A stretch of 45,107 nt of DNA from Eubacteriales bacterium (GCA_028697835.1 JAQVDK010000006.1:1-45107), one strand, 5' to 3'. Positions 1 through 9,770 are shown, numbered from the stretch's first letter. Notes: generated from the sequence alone by a model not told the origin. Numbers and translations are program-made.

Positions 1-454
1 TATTAAGGTCAATGTCTGGCTGGTTAATAAGCTCTCTCATTTCATCGAGAGAATATTCCTTGCCATCCATCACGATTTTATAAATAAGCCTGTTGCCGTC
101 TTCGTCGATAATTCCCATTTTTACCAATGCATCAAACATTTCGCTTGCGGTTTCTTCACCGTATTCTTTAGAAACCTCATTAATAATGTTTAGCTTTGAA
201 GTGCTTTTTGCAGATACAGAAGAAGTATCAATACTGATATTCTCTGTAACGGTCTGTGTTCGGACAGGCAAACTGTCGGTTGATTCGTCAGTGTTTTGTA
301 AAGACTCCTCACCTCCCCTTGGTATTTCTGAACCTACATTTTCATAAGCTTGTGATTTTTCCTGTGTTTGCGCAGATGATACAATAACACCGGATGGTAT
401 TATGGTAAAAAACATGCACATAACAAGTAACATTGAAACTAATTTTTGTCTCAT
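1..454 (-). CDS. Secreted protein, N-terminal part only (runs off the window)
   Basis: Open frame on the minus strand from ATG at 454: MRQKLVSMLLVMCMFFTIIPSGVIVSSAQTQEKSQAYENVGSEIPRGGEES... with a signal-peptide-like N-terminus. Missing from the supplied ORF track because it is open at the edge. Confidence 0.75.
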   Translation of the reverse strand, partial: MRQKLVSMLLVMCMFFTIIPSGVIVSSAQTQEKSQAYENVGSEIPRGGEESLQNTDESTDSLPVRTQTVTENISIDTSSVSAKSTSKLNIINEVSKEYGEETASEMFDALVKMGIIDEDGNRLIYKIVMDGKEYSLDEMRELINQPDIDLN

Positions 455-502
455 CTTTGTAACCATTCCTCTCTAAAAGAATTTAGATTTACTGATGTAT
501 AA

Positions 503-1870
503 TTAATGTATTTTATAATATAACGGTTGTAAATTTGATATGCTATCCCACAAATAGAAAGTGGTTTTACCATTAAAGTTAAATGAAAAACTTTGCACAG
601 CTTTGCTCTTTATAGTATTTGCCTGATTTTGAATGCCGACAATGATATCTTCAGCCTTTGCGGTAAATATCCCTGTTGCGCTTATATCAGAACCCGAATT
701 ATTATATACCAAAACTGTTGAAACTCCATTATAATAATCTATCGGAGAAACAAAAATATTATGGTTTTCGAGCATTTTGCTTATTATCCTGCCAATATCT
801 ATTAAGCCATAACCATATTCTATGTCATATCCTGTTTCGCCTAAATCGGTTGAAGTTTGGCTTAGTATAGATTTGACTGTTTCGGTGTTAATATTATTAT
901 CTATATTTTTCAAAGCAGCTATTGCACCGGTAACTGTGAGTGCAGAAAAAGATGTTCCGTCTGCGATTATATATGAGTTGTTGTTACCAAGACTTATTAT
1001 CATTTCACCCGGCGCCGTAACAAATACCGAATTATTTCTTTGTGAAAAATCCGAAACTATACTATTTTTGTTTACCGAACCGACTCCGATAACGTTTCCA
1101 TATCCTGCAGGATAATAAGTTTGCGAGTTGCCATCATTACCTACTGAAGCAATAAATATAACTCCTTTTAATATCCCTTCGTTAATAACTGATTCAAGAG
1201 CAGCGGAATTGCTTGGCATCCCAAAGCTCATGTTTACAATATCGCAATCATATTTATTCATTGCATCATTAATCGCCAAGATTATTGTGTCAACATATGT
1301 TTTAATATTGTCATCAAAGCATTTTAGGGGAACAATTTGTGCTCTGTGTGCAATTCCTGCAATGCCAATATCATTCCACTGTGCTGCAATTATTCCACTG
1401 ACAGCAGTTCCATGACCCATATTGTCGGTAACATCAGTTGAATCATTCAAATAATTATACCCATTTAGCTTATTGTCTCTTATGTCATCGTGTTCGTATA
1501 AACCTGAATCTATAACGCCGATTTTTATATTGTTTCCATAACAACCAAGCTCCCATGCTTTTTCTGCGCCTATCATTTGCAAATTCCATTGATTTTGTAC
1601 AAAGGGGTCATCGGGTGCTGCAAACAACGTAACTTCATAGTTAGGCTCAATATACTCAATATCATATTGGCTTTTAATATTATTTAATTCGTTTTCGTCT
1701 CTTACAACGCAAATACCATCTGCTATTTGTTTATGCGAAGCAGAATTAAGCATTTTAAAATCCTTTGACTTTGCAATTTTTACTATATACCCGTCAGCAT
1801 TAGCCGCAAAAGCTGTTACTGTTAATAAGTAAAAATATAAAATACTGATAAAATAAGTTTTAGTTTTCAA
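503..1870 (-). CDS. S8 family subtilisin-like serine peptidase, secreted
   Basis: Catalytic motifs IGVIDSGL (Asp), DNMGHGTAVSGI (His) and DGTSFSALTVTGAIAAL (Ser); N-terminal signal peptide and an I9-like propeptide region. Confidence 0.93.
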   Translation of the reverse strand: MKTKTYFISILYFYLLTVTAFAANADGYIVKIAKSKDFKMLNSASHKQIADGICVVRDENELNNIKSQYDIEYIEPNYEVTLFAAPDDPFVQNQWNLQMIGAEKAWELGCYGNNIKIGVIDSGLYEHDDIRDNKLNGYNYLNDSTDVTDNMGHGTAVSGIIAAQWNDIGIAGIAHRAQIVPLKCFDDNIKTYVDTIILAINDAMNKYDCDIVNMSFGMPSNSAALESVINEGILKGVIFIASVGNDGNSQTYYPAGYGNVIGVGSVNKNSIVSDFSQRNNSVFVTAPGEMIISLGNNNSYIIADGTSFSALTVTGAIAALKNIDNNINTETVKSILSQTSTDLGETGYDIEYGYGLIDIGRIISKMLENHNIFVSPIDYYNGVSTVLVYNNSGSDISATGIFTAKAEDIIVGIQNQANTIKSKAVQSFSFNFNGKTTFYLWDSISNLQPLYYKIH

Positions 1871-1888
1871 ATTTTTTCACATCCCTTG

Positions 1889-2260
1889 TTAAATAGACTG
1901 CTTTTGATTCCATACTATGCTTTTAAACCCCATTAAAATACCGGGAATCAGATAGATAGGGCTTTTAATGGTTTTGTTATATGATGTAATAATCTGTTCG
2001 AATATTTGACAACTTATTTCAAACATATGCTTAGCTGTTTGTTCTTCAGGCCTTCCAATCTTTTCGTTATAACCGCTTTTGTGTAATTGTAATTCTTCCA
2101 ACGCCTTGTAAACAGAGTCTCTTTTTTTGTAAAGCACTTGATATGAGCCTGCAAACCACAGCACAATCAAAGTAAATGTACTTAAAGTGGCAGCCAAATA
2201 TACAATTGTGCTGCGCATATCCATCATATCCTCTCTTGTTTGCCTTATCTGTCTTATCAT
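1889..2260 (-). CDS. Small single-TM protein, possibly a reduced LemA-like protein
   Basis: One N-terminal TM helix followed by a helical region; the C-terminal YNKTIKSPIYLIPGILMGFK resembles the LemA YN...P.NLIA..FGFK motif. Confidence 0.5.
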   Translation of the reverse strand: MIRQIRQTREDMMDMRSTIVYLAATLSTFTLIVLWFAGSYQVLYKKRDSVYKALEELQLHKSGYNEKIGRPEEQTAKHMFEISCQIFEQIITSYNKTIKSPIYLIPGILMGFKSIVWNQKQSI

Positions 2261-2400
2261 ATCATGGAAAAAATGAAAATAACCGAATTTGGTCTGAAAT
2301 GTTAAATATTTGTCCTGAAATGTAAAAAAATATATTAATAGACTTTAAAACAAATGTGGGTGTAATATATTGTGTTTATTTTTGTTAAAATTAATCGTCT

Positions 2401-2455
2401 GCAGATTTAGAAACTCAAAAACCGTGTGCCAGGGTTCGAATCCTTCTGCCCCTGA
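2401..2455 (+). pseudogene. 3' tRNA remnant (T-arm plus 3' acceptor), likely Leu/Ser type
   Basis: gccaGGGTTCGAATCCttctgcccctgaca has a T-loop TTCGAAT and a 3' acceptor-like strand. No matching 5' acceptor (AGGGGCA) or D-arm was seen upstream. The overlapping ORF reads GAEGFEP, a typical artefact of translating a tRNA 3' end. Confidence 0.55.
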
Positions 2456-2464
2456 CATGAAAAA

Positions 2465-2497
2465 AAGCCAGTAACCACAAGGGGTTTTGGCTTTATT
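2465..2497. terminator. Hairpin just after the tRNA remnant
   Basis: aaAGCCAgtaACCacaaggGGTtttGGCTtt. Confidence 0.5.
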
Positions 2498-4064
2498 GGG
2501 TATTGTGTGTGGAGATTTTTCGAAGTGCTTTTTTAACCGGATTGGCAATCAAACCTTTTTCGTATTGATTCATTCCTAAAAGCCAAACAGAAGCAGAAAA
2601 CAAAAGCACATAAAAAGCCCCATAAATCAAAAAGAGTTGAACGCGATACAAGTCAACAAATGAAACTGTCAAAATTCCATATAGAATCGGAAGGATAAGG
2701 GATGGAAGTATTTTGAAGATGTTTATCCAAAAACACTTTATATCAAGGCCAATCCTCACATGGTAATACCAATTCATGCAAAAACCATTACCAATAATCA
2801 AGGCGATAAAAGTTCCGGCGGCTGCACCAACACCGCCATACCTTTTGGTAAGCGGAATGCTTAAACATATGTTGACAACTGCAACAGCAAAATAAATCCA
2901 AGACCGAAATTTGTGCATGTTTTTAGCTTTTTGTATTTCAATCCCCAAGGTTTGCGTCAAAGAAATAGTGACAGGAACAATAAGCAGCAAGGTAATAAGA
3001 TAGCTTTCACGATAATCCGCCCCTGCCCAAAATTCTATGAATGGTTTTCCGAAAAACACAAACCCGGAACAAATTAGCGAAAGTAAAATAAATTGCAGCC
3101 TGCCAATGCGTGTAAAAAGCTCTGTCAGCTCGCTGCTATTGTTAGAGACAGATACCATCCTGTTTATCCGTGGAATAAACACATTGGAAATGTTAGTGGA
3201 TAGTGTTATGTAATAGGTGTTTAATTGTGCGGCAAGTCCATATGTTGCTACGGCGGTTGTTCCTTTGAACCTGCCTATTATAAATTTATCCGAATTCCAG
3301 TTTATTTGGTCCACAATCATATTCAAAAATATATAGGAAGAAAAAACTGCTATCTCCTTCATTAGAGAAAAATCAAATTTTTTAAACGAGAATCTTATGT
3401 TAAGTTTGCGAATGCAAAAAGCAATATTTCCCATATGAATAATAAGATGAAGAATGGTTGATACAGTCACCATTCCTATGGATTTGTATCCCATCAGCAG
3501 CACAGGCAGCATAATAAAAGGGCTTAAAACAGTCCTTATAATTTGCAATAGGTTTTGAAAAACATACTGCTCATTAGCGGTTATATATGAATGAAATATA
3601 CTTCCCGGAAAGGAAATTGCAATATTAAATACCATAAACGCCATTAAAACTTTTGCAGTTGACAGCTCCTGGGCGCTTATCTTTTTGCCCAATATAACAT
3701 CAATATTAAAAACAAGCCCCAAACCTGCCAAAACAGCCACAAGCCCTAACCCTAAGTAAACAATTAAAAACATTCCGTTTAGCTTTTGGATGTTTTTTTG
3801 GTCATCTTTGGCTTTGTAAATGGAATAGTATCTTATATATGCGCTGCCAAATCCAAAACTAAGAAGCCCCAAATAGCTTACCACCGAATTTACCAGATTA
3901 TAAAGTCCATATTCGCTTTGCCCCAAAAGCCGAAGCATAATTGGTGTGTAAACGATGGAGATAATATAGCCGATTCCCATTGAAACATATGATAAAACAG
4001 CGCCTAATTTTAATTGATTTGCTTTCAAGTAAATTCTCCTTTGAAAAATATTTTTCATAGGCAA
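2493..4064 (-). CDS. Polysaccharide/lipid flippase (MOP superfamily, Wzx-like)
   Basis: 523 aa polytopic membrane protein; N-terminal LSYVSMGIGYIISIVYTPIMLRLLGQSEYGLYNLVNSVVSYLGLLSFGFGSAYIRY. Confidence 0.88.
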   Translation of the reverse strand: MPMKNIFQRRIYLKANQLKLGAVLSYVSMGIGYIISIVYTPIMLRLLGQSEYGLYNLVNSVVSYLGLLSFGFGSAYIRYYSIYKAKDDQKNIQKLNGMFLIVYLGLGLVAVLAGLGLVFNIDVILGKKISAQELSTAKVLMAFMVFNIAISFPGSIFHSYITANEQYVFQNLLQIIRTVLSPFIMLPVLLMGYKSIGMVTVSTILHLIIHMGNIAFCIRKLNIRFSFKKFDFSLMKEIAVFSSYIFLNMIVDQINWNSDKFIIGRFKGTTAVATYGLAAQLNTYYITLSTNISNVFIPRINRMVSVSNNSSELTELFTRIGRLQFILLSLICSGFVFFGKPFIEFWAGADYRESYLITLLLIVPVTISLTQTLGIEIQKAKNMHKFRSWIYFAVAVVNICLSIPLTKRYGGVGAAAGTFIALIIGNGFCMNWYYHVRIGLDIKCFWINIFKILPSLILPILYGILTVSFVDLYRVQLFLIYGAFYVLLFSASVWLLGMNQYEKGLIANPVKKALRKISTHNTQ

Positions 4065-4234
4065 AGCTTTTATATGACAGAAATTATTAATCTGGTTGTT
4101 TTAAGCCTTGTTGCAGGCGGTTTGCTTAAAAATACACTCCGTATCAATATGTCAATAAACATTATCATAAATATATCACAAGGCAAGTTTTTTGTCTATA
4201 TCTTATTTTTTAACCGTTTTATGTTAAAAAACAT

Positions 4235-4278
4235 GGCTGTGGGCAAAATTCGCAAAAATGCGGATTTTCCCCACAGCC
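4235..4278 (-). terminator. Rho-independent terminator of metY
   Basis: Inverted repeat GGCTGTGGGcAAAATtCGC...GCGgATTTTcCCCACAGCC just past the metY stop. Confidence 0.75.
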
Positions 4279-4295
4279 TAAGATTTTATATGTTG

Positions 4296-5585
4296 TTAGA
4301 TTTGCGACAGGGCGTTTTCGATATCTTCGATAAGGTCATGCACATTTTCCGTTCCAATGGACAGGCGAACCATTTCGGGAGTAACCCCTGCGGCCCTTTT
4401 TGCCTCGTCGGAAAGCTGCTGATGGGTGGTGGAGGCAGGGTGTATTACAAGGCTTTTCGAGTCCGCAACATTTGCAAGCTGGGAGAATATTTCCAGGCGG
4501 TCGATAAATTTCCTTGCATCGGATTCCGTGCCCTTAATGCCTATGGTGAAGATGGACCCTGCACCCTTGGGCAAATATTTTTCAGCTAAGTCATAGTATT
4601 TGTTTCCCGGAAGGGACGGATAGTTAACCCAAGCCACTTTTTCATGGTTTGCCAGGTGCCGGGCAATCTTTCTGGTGTTTTCCACATGCCTCTCTACCCT
4701 TAAAGACAAGGTTTCAATGCCCTGCAAAAGCAAAAAGGCGTTAAAAGGGCTTATGCAAGCACCGGTGTCACGCAAAAGCTGGACACGCACCTTTGTAACA
4801 TATGCGGCAGGCCCTACGTCTTTTGCATAGGAAATGCCGTGATAGCTTTCGTCGGGCTCTGTAAGGGAGGGGAATTTGCCGCTTGCTATCCAGTCGAATT
4901 TTCCGCCATCCACAATTATTCCGCCTATGGAATTGCCATGCCCGCCTAAAAACTTGGTGGCCGAGTGCACCACTATATCTGCGCCGTGTTCAATTGGGCG
5001 GACAAGATAAGGTGTGCCGAAGGTATTGTCTATAATAAGGGGAATTTTGTTGTCGTGGGCAATTTTAGCGATTTTTTCTATATCAATAATGTTGGTTTGA
5101 GGGTTTCCTATGGTTTCCACGAAAATTGCCTTTGTTCTGTCGTCTATCGCCTTTTCATAGCCTTCAAAATCATCAGGGTCAACAAACTTTGTATTAATTC
5201 CGTATTTAGGCAATGTTACCATAAAAAGATTATGGGTTCCGCCGTAAATTGTGTTTGCGGAAACAATGTTATCACCCGCTTGTGCAAGGGCTAAAACCGC
5301 ATATGTAATTGCCGCCATGCCGGAGGACACCGCCAAAGCCGCCACGCCGCCTTCAAGCGCCGCCACACGCTGCTCCAGGACATCGGTGGTGGGGTTCATA
5401 ATCCTTGTATAAATGTTTCCCGTATCCTTTAGTGCAAACAAATCCTCTGCATGAGTGGTGCTGTCAAACACATAAGATGTGGTTTGGTAAATAGGCACCG
5501 CCCTGGATTTTGTAAGCGGGTCAACGGTTTGCCCTGCGTGAAGCTGTTTTGTTTCAAACCTTAGTTCCTTTTTCATACACATCAC
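4296..5585 (-). CDS. metY: O-acetylhomoserine aminocarboxypropyltransferase (sulfhydrylase)
   Basis: PLP-dependent Cys/Met metabolism family: [51 protein letters not shown]. Confidence 0.93.
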   Translation of the reverse strand: MMCMKKELRFETKQLHAGQTVDPLTKSRAVPIYQTTSYVFDSTTHAEDLFALKDTGNIYTRIMNPTTDVLEQRVAALEGGVAALAVSSGMAAITYAVLALAQAGDNIVSANTIYGGTHNLFMVTLPKYGINTKFVDPDDFEGYEKAIDDRTKAIFVETIGNPQTNIIDIEKIAKIAHDNKIPLIIDNTFGTPYLVRPIEHGADIVVHSATKFLGGHGNSIGGIIVDGGKFDWIASGKFPSLTEPDESYHGISYAKDVGPAAYVTKVRVQLLRDTGACISPFNAFLLLQGIETLSLRVERHVENTRKIARHLANHEKVAWVNYPSLPGNKYYDLAEKYLPKGAGSIFTIGIKGTESDARKFIDRLEIFSQLANVADSKSLVIHPASTTHQQLSDEAKRAAGVTPEMVRLSIGTENVHDLIEDIENALSQI

Positions 5586-5712
5586 CCTTTCATATATTTC
5601 ATATATATATTAATTACAAAAAACTATAACAGATATTTACTACCATGTCAATAGGAAATATTACACCAAAATAGGCTGATAATTTTTTCCTGTTTTATAT
5701 ATACTTACAAAA

Positions 5713-5744
5713 AAGGCAGGAAATACTTTTGCATCCCCTGCCTT
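5713..5744 (-). terminator. thrS terminator
   Basis: AAGGCAGG...CCTGCCTT followed by a T-run on the minus strand. Confidence 0.7.
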
Positions 5745-5753
5745 GTGCAAGAT

Positions 5754-7523
5754 TTAAAGCCTTTTGTTTTCCACTTCGTCTTTAAGTTTTGCAATAAATT
5801 CATCCAAAGGTATAGCACCCATCTCGCCTTCTTTTCTGGAGCGGACCGAAACGGTTTCCTCCTCTGATTCCTTGTCGCCCACAATAAGCATGTAAGGAAT
5901 CTTTTGTTTTTGGGCTTCGCGGATTTTATAGCCGATTTTTTCGCTTCGGGAGTCATTTTCGACCCTAAAGCCAAAGCCCAAAAGTTTTTCCGTTACCTTT
6001 GCGGCATATTCTGCATGCTTTTCACTGATTGGCATAACCCGTGCCTGAACAGGCGCCAGCCAGGCCGGAAATGCGCCTGCATATTTTTCGATAAGCAAGG
6101 CAAGCGTTCTTTCGTAACAGCCAATGGAAGTCCTGTGAATAACATATGGGTGCTTCTTTTGCCCGTCTGCATCGGTGTATTCCATTTCAAACCGCTCTGC
6201 AAGCTGAAAATCAATCTGAACGGTGATTAGGGTATCTTCCTTGCCGTAAACATTCTTAATTTGAATGTCCAGCTTGGGACCGTAAAAAGCCGCCTCGCCG
6301 TCGGCCTCTACATAGTTTATGCCGATATGGTCAAGGATTTCTCTCATTTTGTTTTGGACATTTTCCCACTCCTGCGGTGAGCCAATGTATTTGTCCCTGT
6401 TGCTCTCATCCCATTTGGAGAAACGGTAGCTTACGTCCTCCTCAAGCCCCAAGGTTTTTAAAACATAAATAGCCAAGTCCACGCTGTTTTTAAATTCGTC
6501 TTCAAGCTGGTCCGGTGTGCAGGCTATATGACCTTCGGAAATTGTAAACTGCCTAAGCCTTATAAGCCCGTGCATCTCGCCGGATGCCTCGTTTCTAAAC
6601 AAGGTGGAAGTTTCGTTATATCTTAAAGGAAGGTCCCTGTAGCTTCTGGGCCTGTTTAGGTACGCTTGAAACTGGAAGGGGCAGGTCATGGGACGAAGGG
6701 CAAAAACTTCTTTGTCTTTATCTTCATCGCCCATAATAAACATGCCTTCTCGGTAATGGTCCCAGTGTCCCGAAATTTTATACAAATCGCTTTTTGCCAT
6801 AAACGGAGTTTTAGTAAGCAGATACCCTCTTTTTTGCTCCTCGTCTTCAATAAAGCGTTGCAGGATTTGAATAATCCTTGCGCCTTTGGGAAGAAGAATA
6901 GGAAGCCCCTGACCTATATACTCGCTGGTTGTAAAAAGCTCAAGCTCTCGGCCAAGCTTGTTATGGTCGCGCTTTTTCGCTTCCTCAAGAGCGGTAATGT
7001 AAGCGTCCAAATCCTCACGGTTTGTAAAGGAGGTGCCATAGATGCGCTGGAGCATTTTGTTTTTTTCGTTTCCGCGCCAGTAAGCGCCTGTAACGCTAAG
7101 CAGCTTGAATGCCTTAACTTCCGATACCTTTTCAAGGTGGGGACCTGCGCAAAGGTCAACAAAATCCCCTTGCTTGTAGAAGGTGATTGCTTCGTCTTCG
7201 GGAAGCTCGCCTATAAGCTCTATCTTATAAGGCTCATCCTTCATAAGCTCCATAGCTTCCTCCCTTGAAAGCTCGAATTTTTCCAGCTTATGCCCTTCTT
7301 TGATGATTCTCTTCATTTCTTTTTCTATTTTTTTTAAATCCTCGCTTGTAAGAGGAGTAGCGGTATCAAAATCATAATAAAACCCGTTCTCAATAGCGGG
7401 TCCTATTGCAAGCTTTGCATCCGGGTACAATCTTTTTACAGCTTGCGCCATAATGTGGGATGTGGTATGCCAAAAAGCCTTTTTCCCGCCACTGTCAAAA
7501 ACCTCTTTTTCCATAAATATCAC
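5754..7523 (-). CDS. thrS: Threonine-tRNA ligase without a TGS domain
   Basis: Editing-domain motifs HTTSHIMAQAV and DLCAGPHL; class II core RPMTCPFQFQAY, RNEASGEMHGLIRLRQFT. The protein begins at the editing domain. Confidence 0.95.
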   Translation of the reverse strand: MIFMEKEVFDSGGKKAFWHTTSHIMAQAVKRLYPDAKLAIGPAIENGFYYDFDTATPLTSEDLKKIEKEMKRIIKEGHKLEKFELSREEAMELMKDEPYKIELIGELPEDEAITFYKQGDFVDLCAGPHLEKVSEVKAFKLLSVTGAYWRGNEKNKMLQRIYGTSFTNREDLDAYITALEEAKKRDHNKLGRELELFTTSEYIGQGLPILLPKGARIIQILQRFIEDEEQKRGYLLTKTPFMAKSDLYKISGHWDHYREGMFIMGDEDKDKEVFALRPMTCPFQFQAYLNRPRSYRDLPLRYNETSTLFRNEASGEMHGLIRLRQFTISEGHIACTPDQLEDEFKNSVDLAIYVLKTLGLEEDVSYRFSKWDESNRDKYIGSPQEWENVQNKMREILDHIGINYVEADGEAAFYGPKLDIQIKNVYGKEDTLITVQIDFQLAERFEMEYTDADGQKKHPYVIHRTSIGCYERTLALLIEKYAGAFPAWLAPVQARVMPISEKHAEYAAKVTEKLLGFGFRVENDSRSEKIGYKIREAQKQKIPYMLIVGDKESEEETVSVRSRKEGEMGAIPLDEFIAKLKDEVENKRL

Positions 7524-7547
7524 CCTTTCTTATGGTATATAACTATA

Positions 7548-7576
7548 ATTATAAATCTTATAAGATTATGTGTCAA
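7548..7576 (-). promoter_or_regulatory. Consensus SigA promoter of thrS
   Basis: Minus strand TTGACA (7576-7571), 17 nt spacer, TATAAT (7553-7548). Confidence 0.85.
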
Positions 7577-7585
7577 GTAATTTCC

Positions 7586-7614
7586 TTGACAAAACACTCT
7601 TAAAGTTATATTAT
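7586..7614 (+). promoter_or_regulatory. SigA promoter of the DUF554-type gene
   Basis: TTGACA (7586-7591), 17 nt spacer, TATTAT (7609-7614). Confidence 0.75.
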
Positions 7615-7645
7615 AAATCATACACAATACATACGGAGGTTATAT

Positions 7646-8368
7646 ATGAAAGGATTGGGTACCATAATAAATGTTGCCGCGGTTGTTTTGGGAAGTCTAA
7701 TCGGCATTTTGCTAAGGGGCGGTATTCCCAAAAGGTTTCAAGATACGCTTATGCAGGTTTTGGGACTTTCAACCATTTTTATAGGAATTTCAGGGGCAAT
7801 GAAGGGGCTTTTAACCCTTACAGGCGGAAAGGTGGACACTCAAAACACGCTTATTATGATACTTTCCATGGTGTCGGGCGCCGTAGTTGGCGAAGCCTTT
7901 GACATAGAGCAAAGGCTGGACGATTTTGGCGGCTGGCTGAAGGATAAAATGAGGTCGGGCAGCTCTCGCTTTGTGGAAGGATTTGTAACCGCCTCCCTTG
8001 TAATATGCGTCGGCGCCATGGCAGTTGTAGGCTCCCTGCAGGACGGTCTCACAGGGGACAGCTCCATGCTTGCGGCAAAATCCATGCTGGATTTTGTAGT
8101 GGTAATAATATTTGCCTCCACTTTGGGGATTGGGGTTTTGTTTTCCGCCATTCCCTTAGGGATATATCAGGGAACAATCACCGCCTTTGCGGGGCTTTTG
8201 GAGCCTGTCCTAACAGAAGGCGCCATACTTAATATGTCATTTATCGGCTCAATACTTATTTTTGCAGTGGGGATAAACCTTTGCTTTGGCAAAAAAATAA
8301 AGGTTGGTAATATGCTTCCTGCTTTAATTTTCGCAGTTTTATTCAGCTTCCTTCCGTTTTTGAAATAA
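7646..8368 (+). CDS. DUF554 family membrane protein
   Basis: MKGLGTIINVAAVVLGSLIGILLRGGIPKRFQDTLMQVLGLSTIFIGISGA; polytopic; typical DUF554 N-terminus. Confidence 0.85.
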   Translation: MKGLGTIINVAAVVLGSLIGILLRGGIPKRFQDTLMQVLGLSTIFIGISGAMKGLLTLTGGKVDTQNTLIMILSMVSGAVVGEAFDIEQRLDDFGGWLKDKMRSGSSRFVEGFVTASLVICVGAMAVVGSLQDGLTGDSSMLAAKSMLDFVVVIIFASTLGIGVLFSAIPLGIYQGTITAFAGLLEPVLTEGAILNMSFIGSILIFAVGINLCFGKKIKVGNMLPALIFAVLFSFLPFLK

Positions 8369-8369
8369 A

Positions 8370-9077
8370 TTATTTTTTTCGCTTTAAAAGAAGCCTTTCC
8401 ACCCAGCCTTTTTTATATTTAAGCGAAATATAGCCGGCTATGGATATGACCAAGGCTCCTATGCAGTCAACTATAAGGTCCTTCATTGTATCATCAAGTG
8501 CGGCGCGCCCTATAAGCTGCTCGCCGCTTTGTGTTGCAAACTTTTGCATATTAAGCCCTAAAAGTCCGTCAAAGGTATATTCGTATATCTCCCATAAAAT
8601 GCCCATGGTAACAGCAAAGCAAAAAGAAAAAATGGCCACGAAGGCCGCGCTCAGCTTTATAGGGGCCCTGTCAATATTATTCAAAAGAACTACGAAAGAA
8701 AAGCCCAAAGCCCCAAGCATTCCACCGCTTAAAGCATGCAAGATTGTATCCCAATAGGGGATTATAAAATAAAAATTCCTAACCTCGCCCAAATATATGG
8801 CGCCAAACAAGAAAAGGGAGTACATAATAAGCATTCGGGACGGTATGATAACCCTGATTTTATGCTCAATAAACCCCGGAAGGAGCATTGCAAAAATCCC
8901 TAAAACACATTGCAGAAGCATTAGGGCATAATCTGTTTTTGCTCTGTCATCTAAAATGTTTTCGTCGCCTGTGCTGGGGGAAAATGCAATCATAATGCTT
9001 ACATAAACAGCCGACAGCACCAAGGAAACAAAAACTGCGGTTGTAATAACTTTTTCCCAATTAATTCTATTTTTCAT
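8370..9077 (-). CDS. Integral membrane protein of unknown function
   Basis: 235 aa, multiple TM segments, DTILHALSGGMLGALGFSF motif. Confidence 0.75.
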   Translation of the reverse strand: MKNRINWEKVITTAVFVSLVLSAVYVSIMIAFSPSTGDENILDDRAKTDYALMLLQCVLGIFAMLLPGFIEHKIRVIIPSRMLIMYSLFLFGAIYLGEVRNFYFIIPYWDTILHALSGGMLGALGFSFVVLLNNIDRAPIKLSAAFVAIFSFCFAVTMGILWEIYEYTFDGLLGLNMQKFATQSGEQLIGRAALDDTMKDLIVDCIGALVISIAGYISLKYKKGWVERLLLKRKK

Positions 9078-9080
9078 ATC

Positions 9081-9770
9081 TCACACCTTTATGTATTCCT
9101 TTATACGGTCATATATATTCCGCGAAATACCTTTTATTCTCATTATTTCTTCAATTGACTTAAAATTTCCAACTTCCCTGCGGTATTGCAAAATTCTGTT
9201 GGCATAGGCAGGACCTATGCCCGGGAGCGTAATAAGCTCATCAAAAGTGGCAGTGTTTAAGTTTATAGCTTTAGGAGCTGTTGATGGGGCAGGTTTTGGG
9301 GAAGCAGCCTTTTTGGAAGAAGATTTTTTGGTGCCCTCTTTTTTTGTATCATCAAAAGAAGGGATAAAAATTTCGTCCTCGTCTTTTAACTTTTGCGCAA
9401 GGTTAATACCGTTAATGTCTGCCCTTTCCGTAGTGCCGCCTGCCAAATCAATGGCATCGTTAACCCTGCACCCGTCCTCCACCTCATAAAGGCCGGGGTT
9501 TTTGACCTCGCCTTTGATGTGCACCAAAATTTTTTGGTTTTCCTCTTTTTCGCCATCTTTGACATTATCGGCATAAGCGAAGTTTGGCTCACTTTGGCTG
9601 TAGGTGCCTTTATTTCGATAGGCGGCGATAAAATAAGAGGAAACAAGCACTACGATGACAGTAAGAAGAACAATGGCAATTGCGGACGCAGATTTAAGCT
9701 CTGCAACATCAAAGAAACCTTTAACATAATTTTTAATATTATTACCTCTTGGCATAATTCTATCCTCCAA
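9081..9770 (-). CDS. comEA: ComEA-family competence/DNA-binding protein (SLBB + helix-hairpin-helix)
   Basis: N-terminal TM, SLBB-like VHIKGEVKNPGLYEVEDGCRVNDAIDLAGG, C-terminal INLNTATFDELITLPGIGPAYANRILQYRREVGNFKSIEEIMRIKGI. Confidence 0.9.
   Translation of the reverse strand: MEDRIMPRGNNIKNYVKGFFDVAELKSASAIAIVLLTVIVVLVSSYFIAAYRNKGTYSQSEPNFAYADNVKDGEKEENQKILVHIKGEVKNPGLYEVEDGCRVNDAIDLAGGTTERADINGINLAQKLKDEDEIFIPSFDDTKKEGTKKSSSKKAASPKPAPSTAPKAINLNTATFDELITLPGIGPAYANRILQYRREVGNFKSIEEIMRIKGISRNIYDRIKEYIKV

Noticed and set aside
2345-2548. 67-aa minus-strand ORF containing SGAEGFEPW
   Set aside because: GAEGFEP is the usual mistranslation of a tRNA 3' end; treated as evidence for the tRNA remnant instead.
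4014-4589. 191-aa plus-strand ORF
   Set aside because: Largely antisense to the metY 3' end and spans its terminator; Cys-rich low-complexity translation without family motifs.
6666-7268. 200-aa plus-strand ORF inside thrS
   Set aside because: Antisense shadow ORF of a strongly supported thrS.
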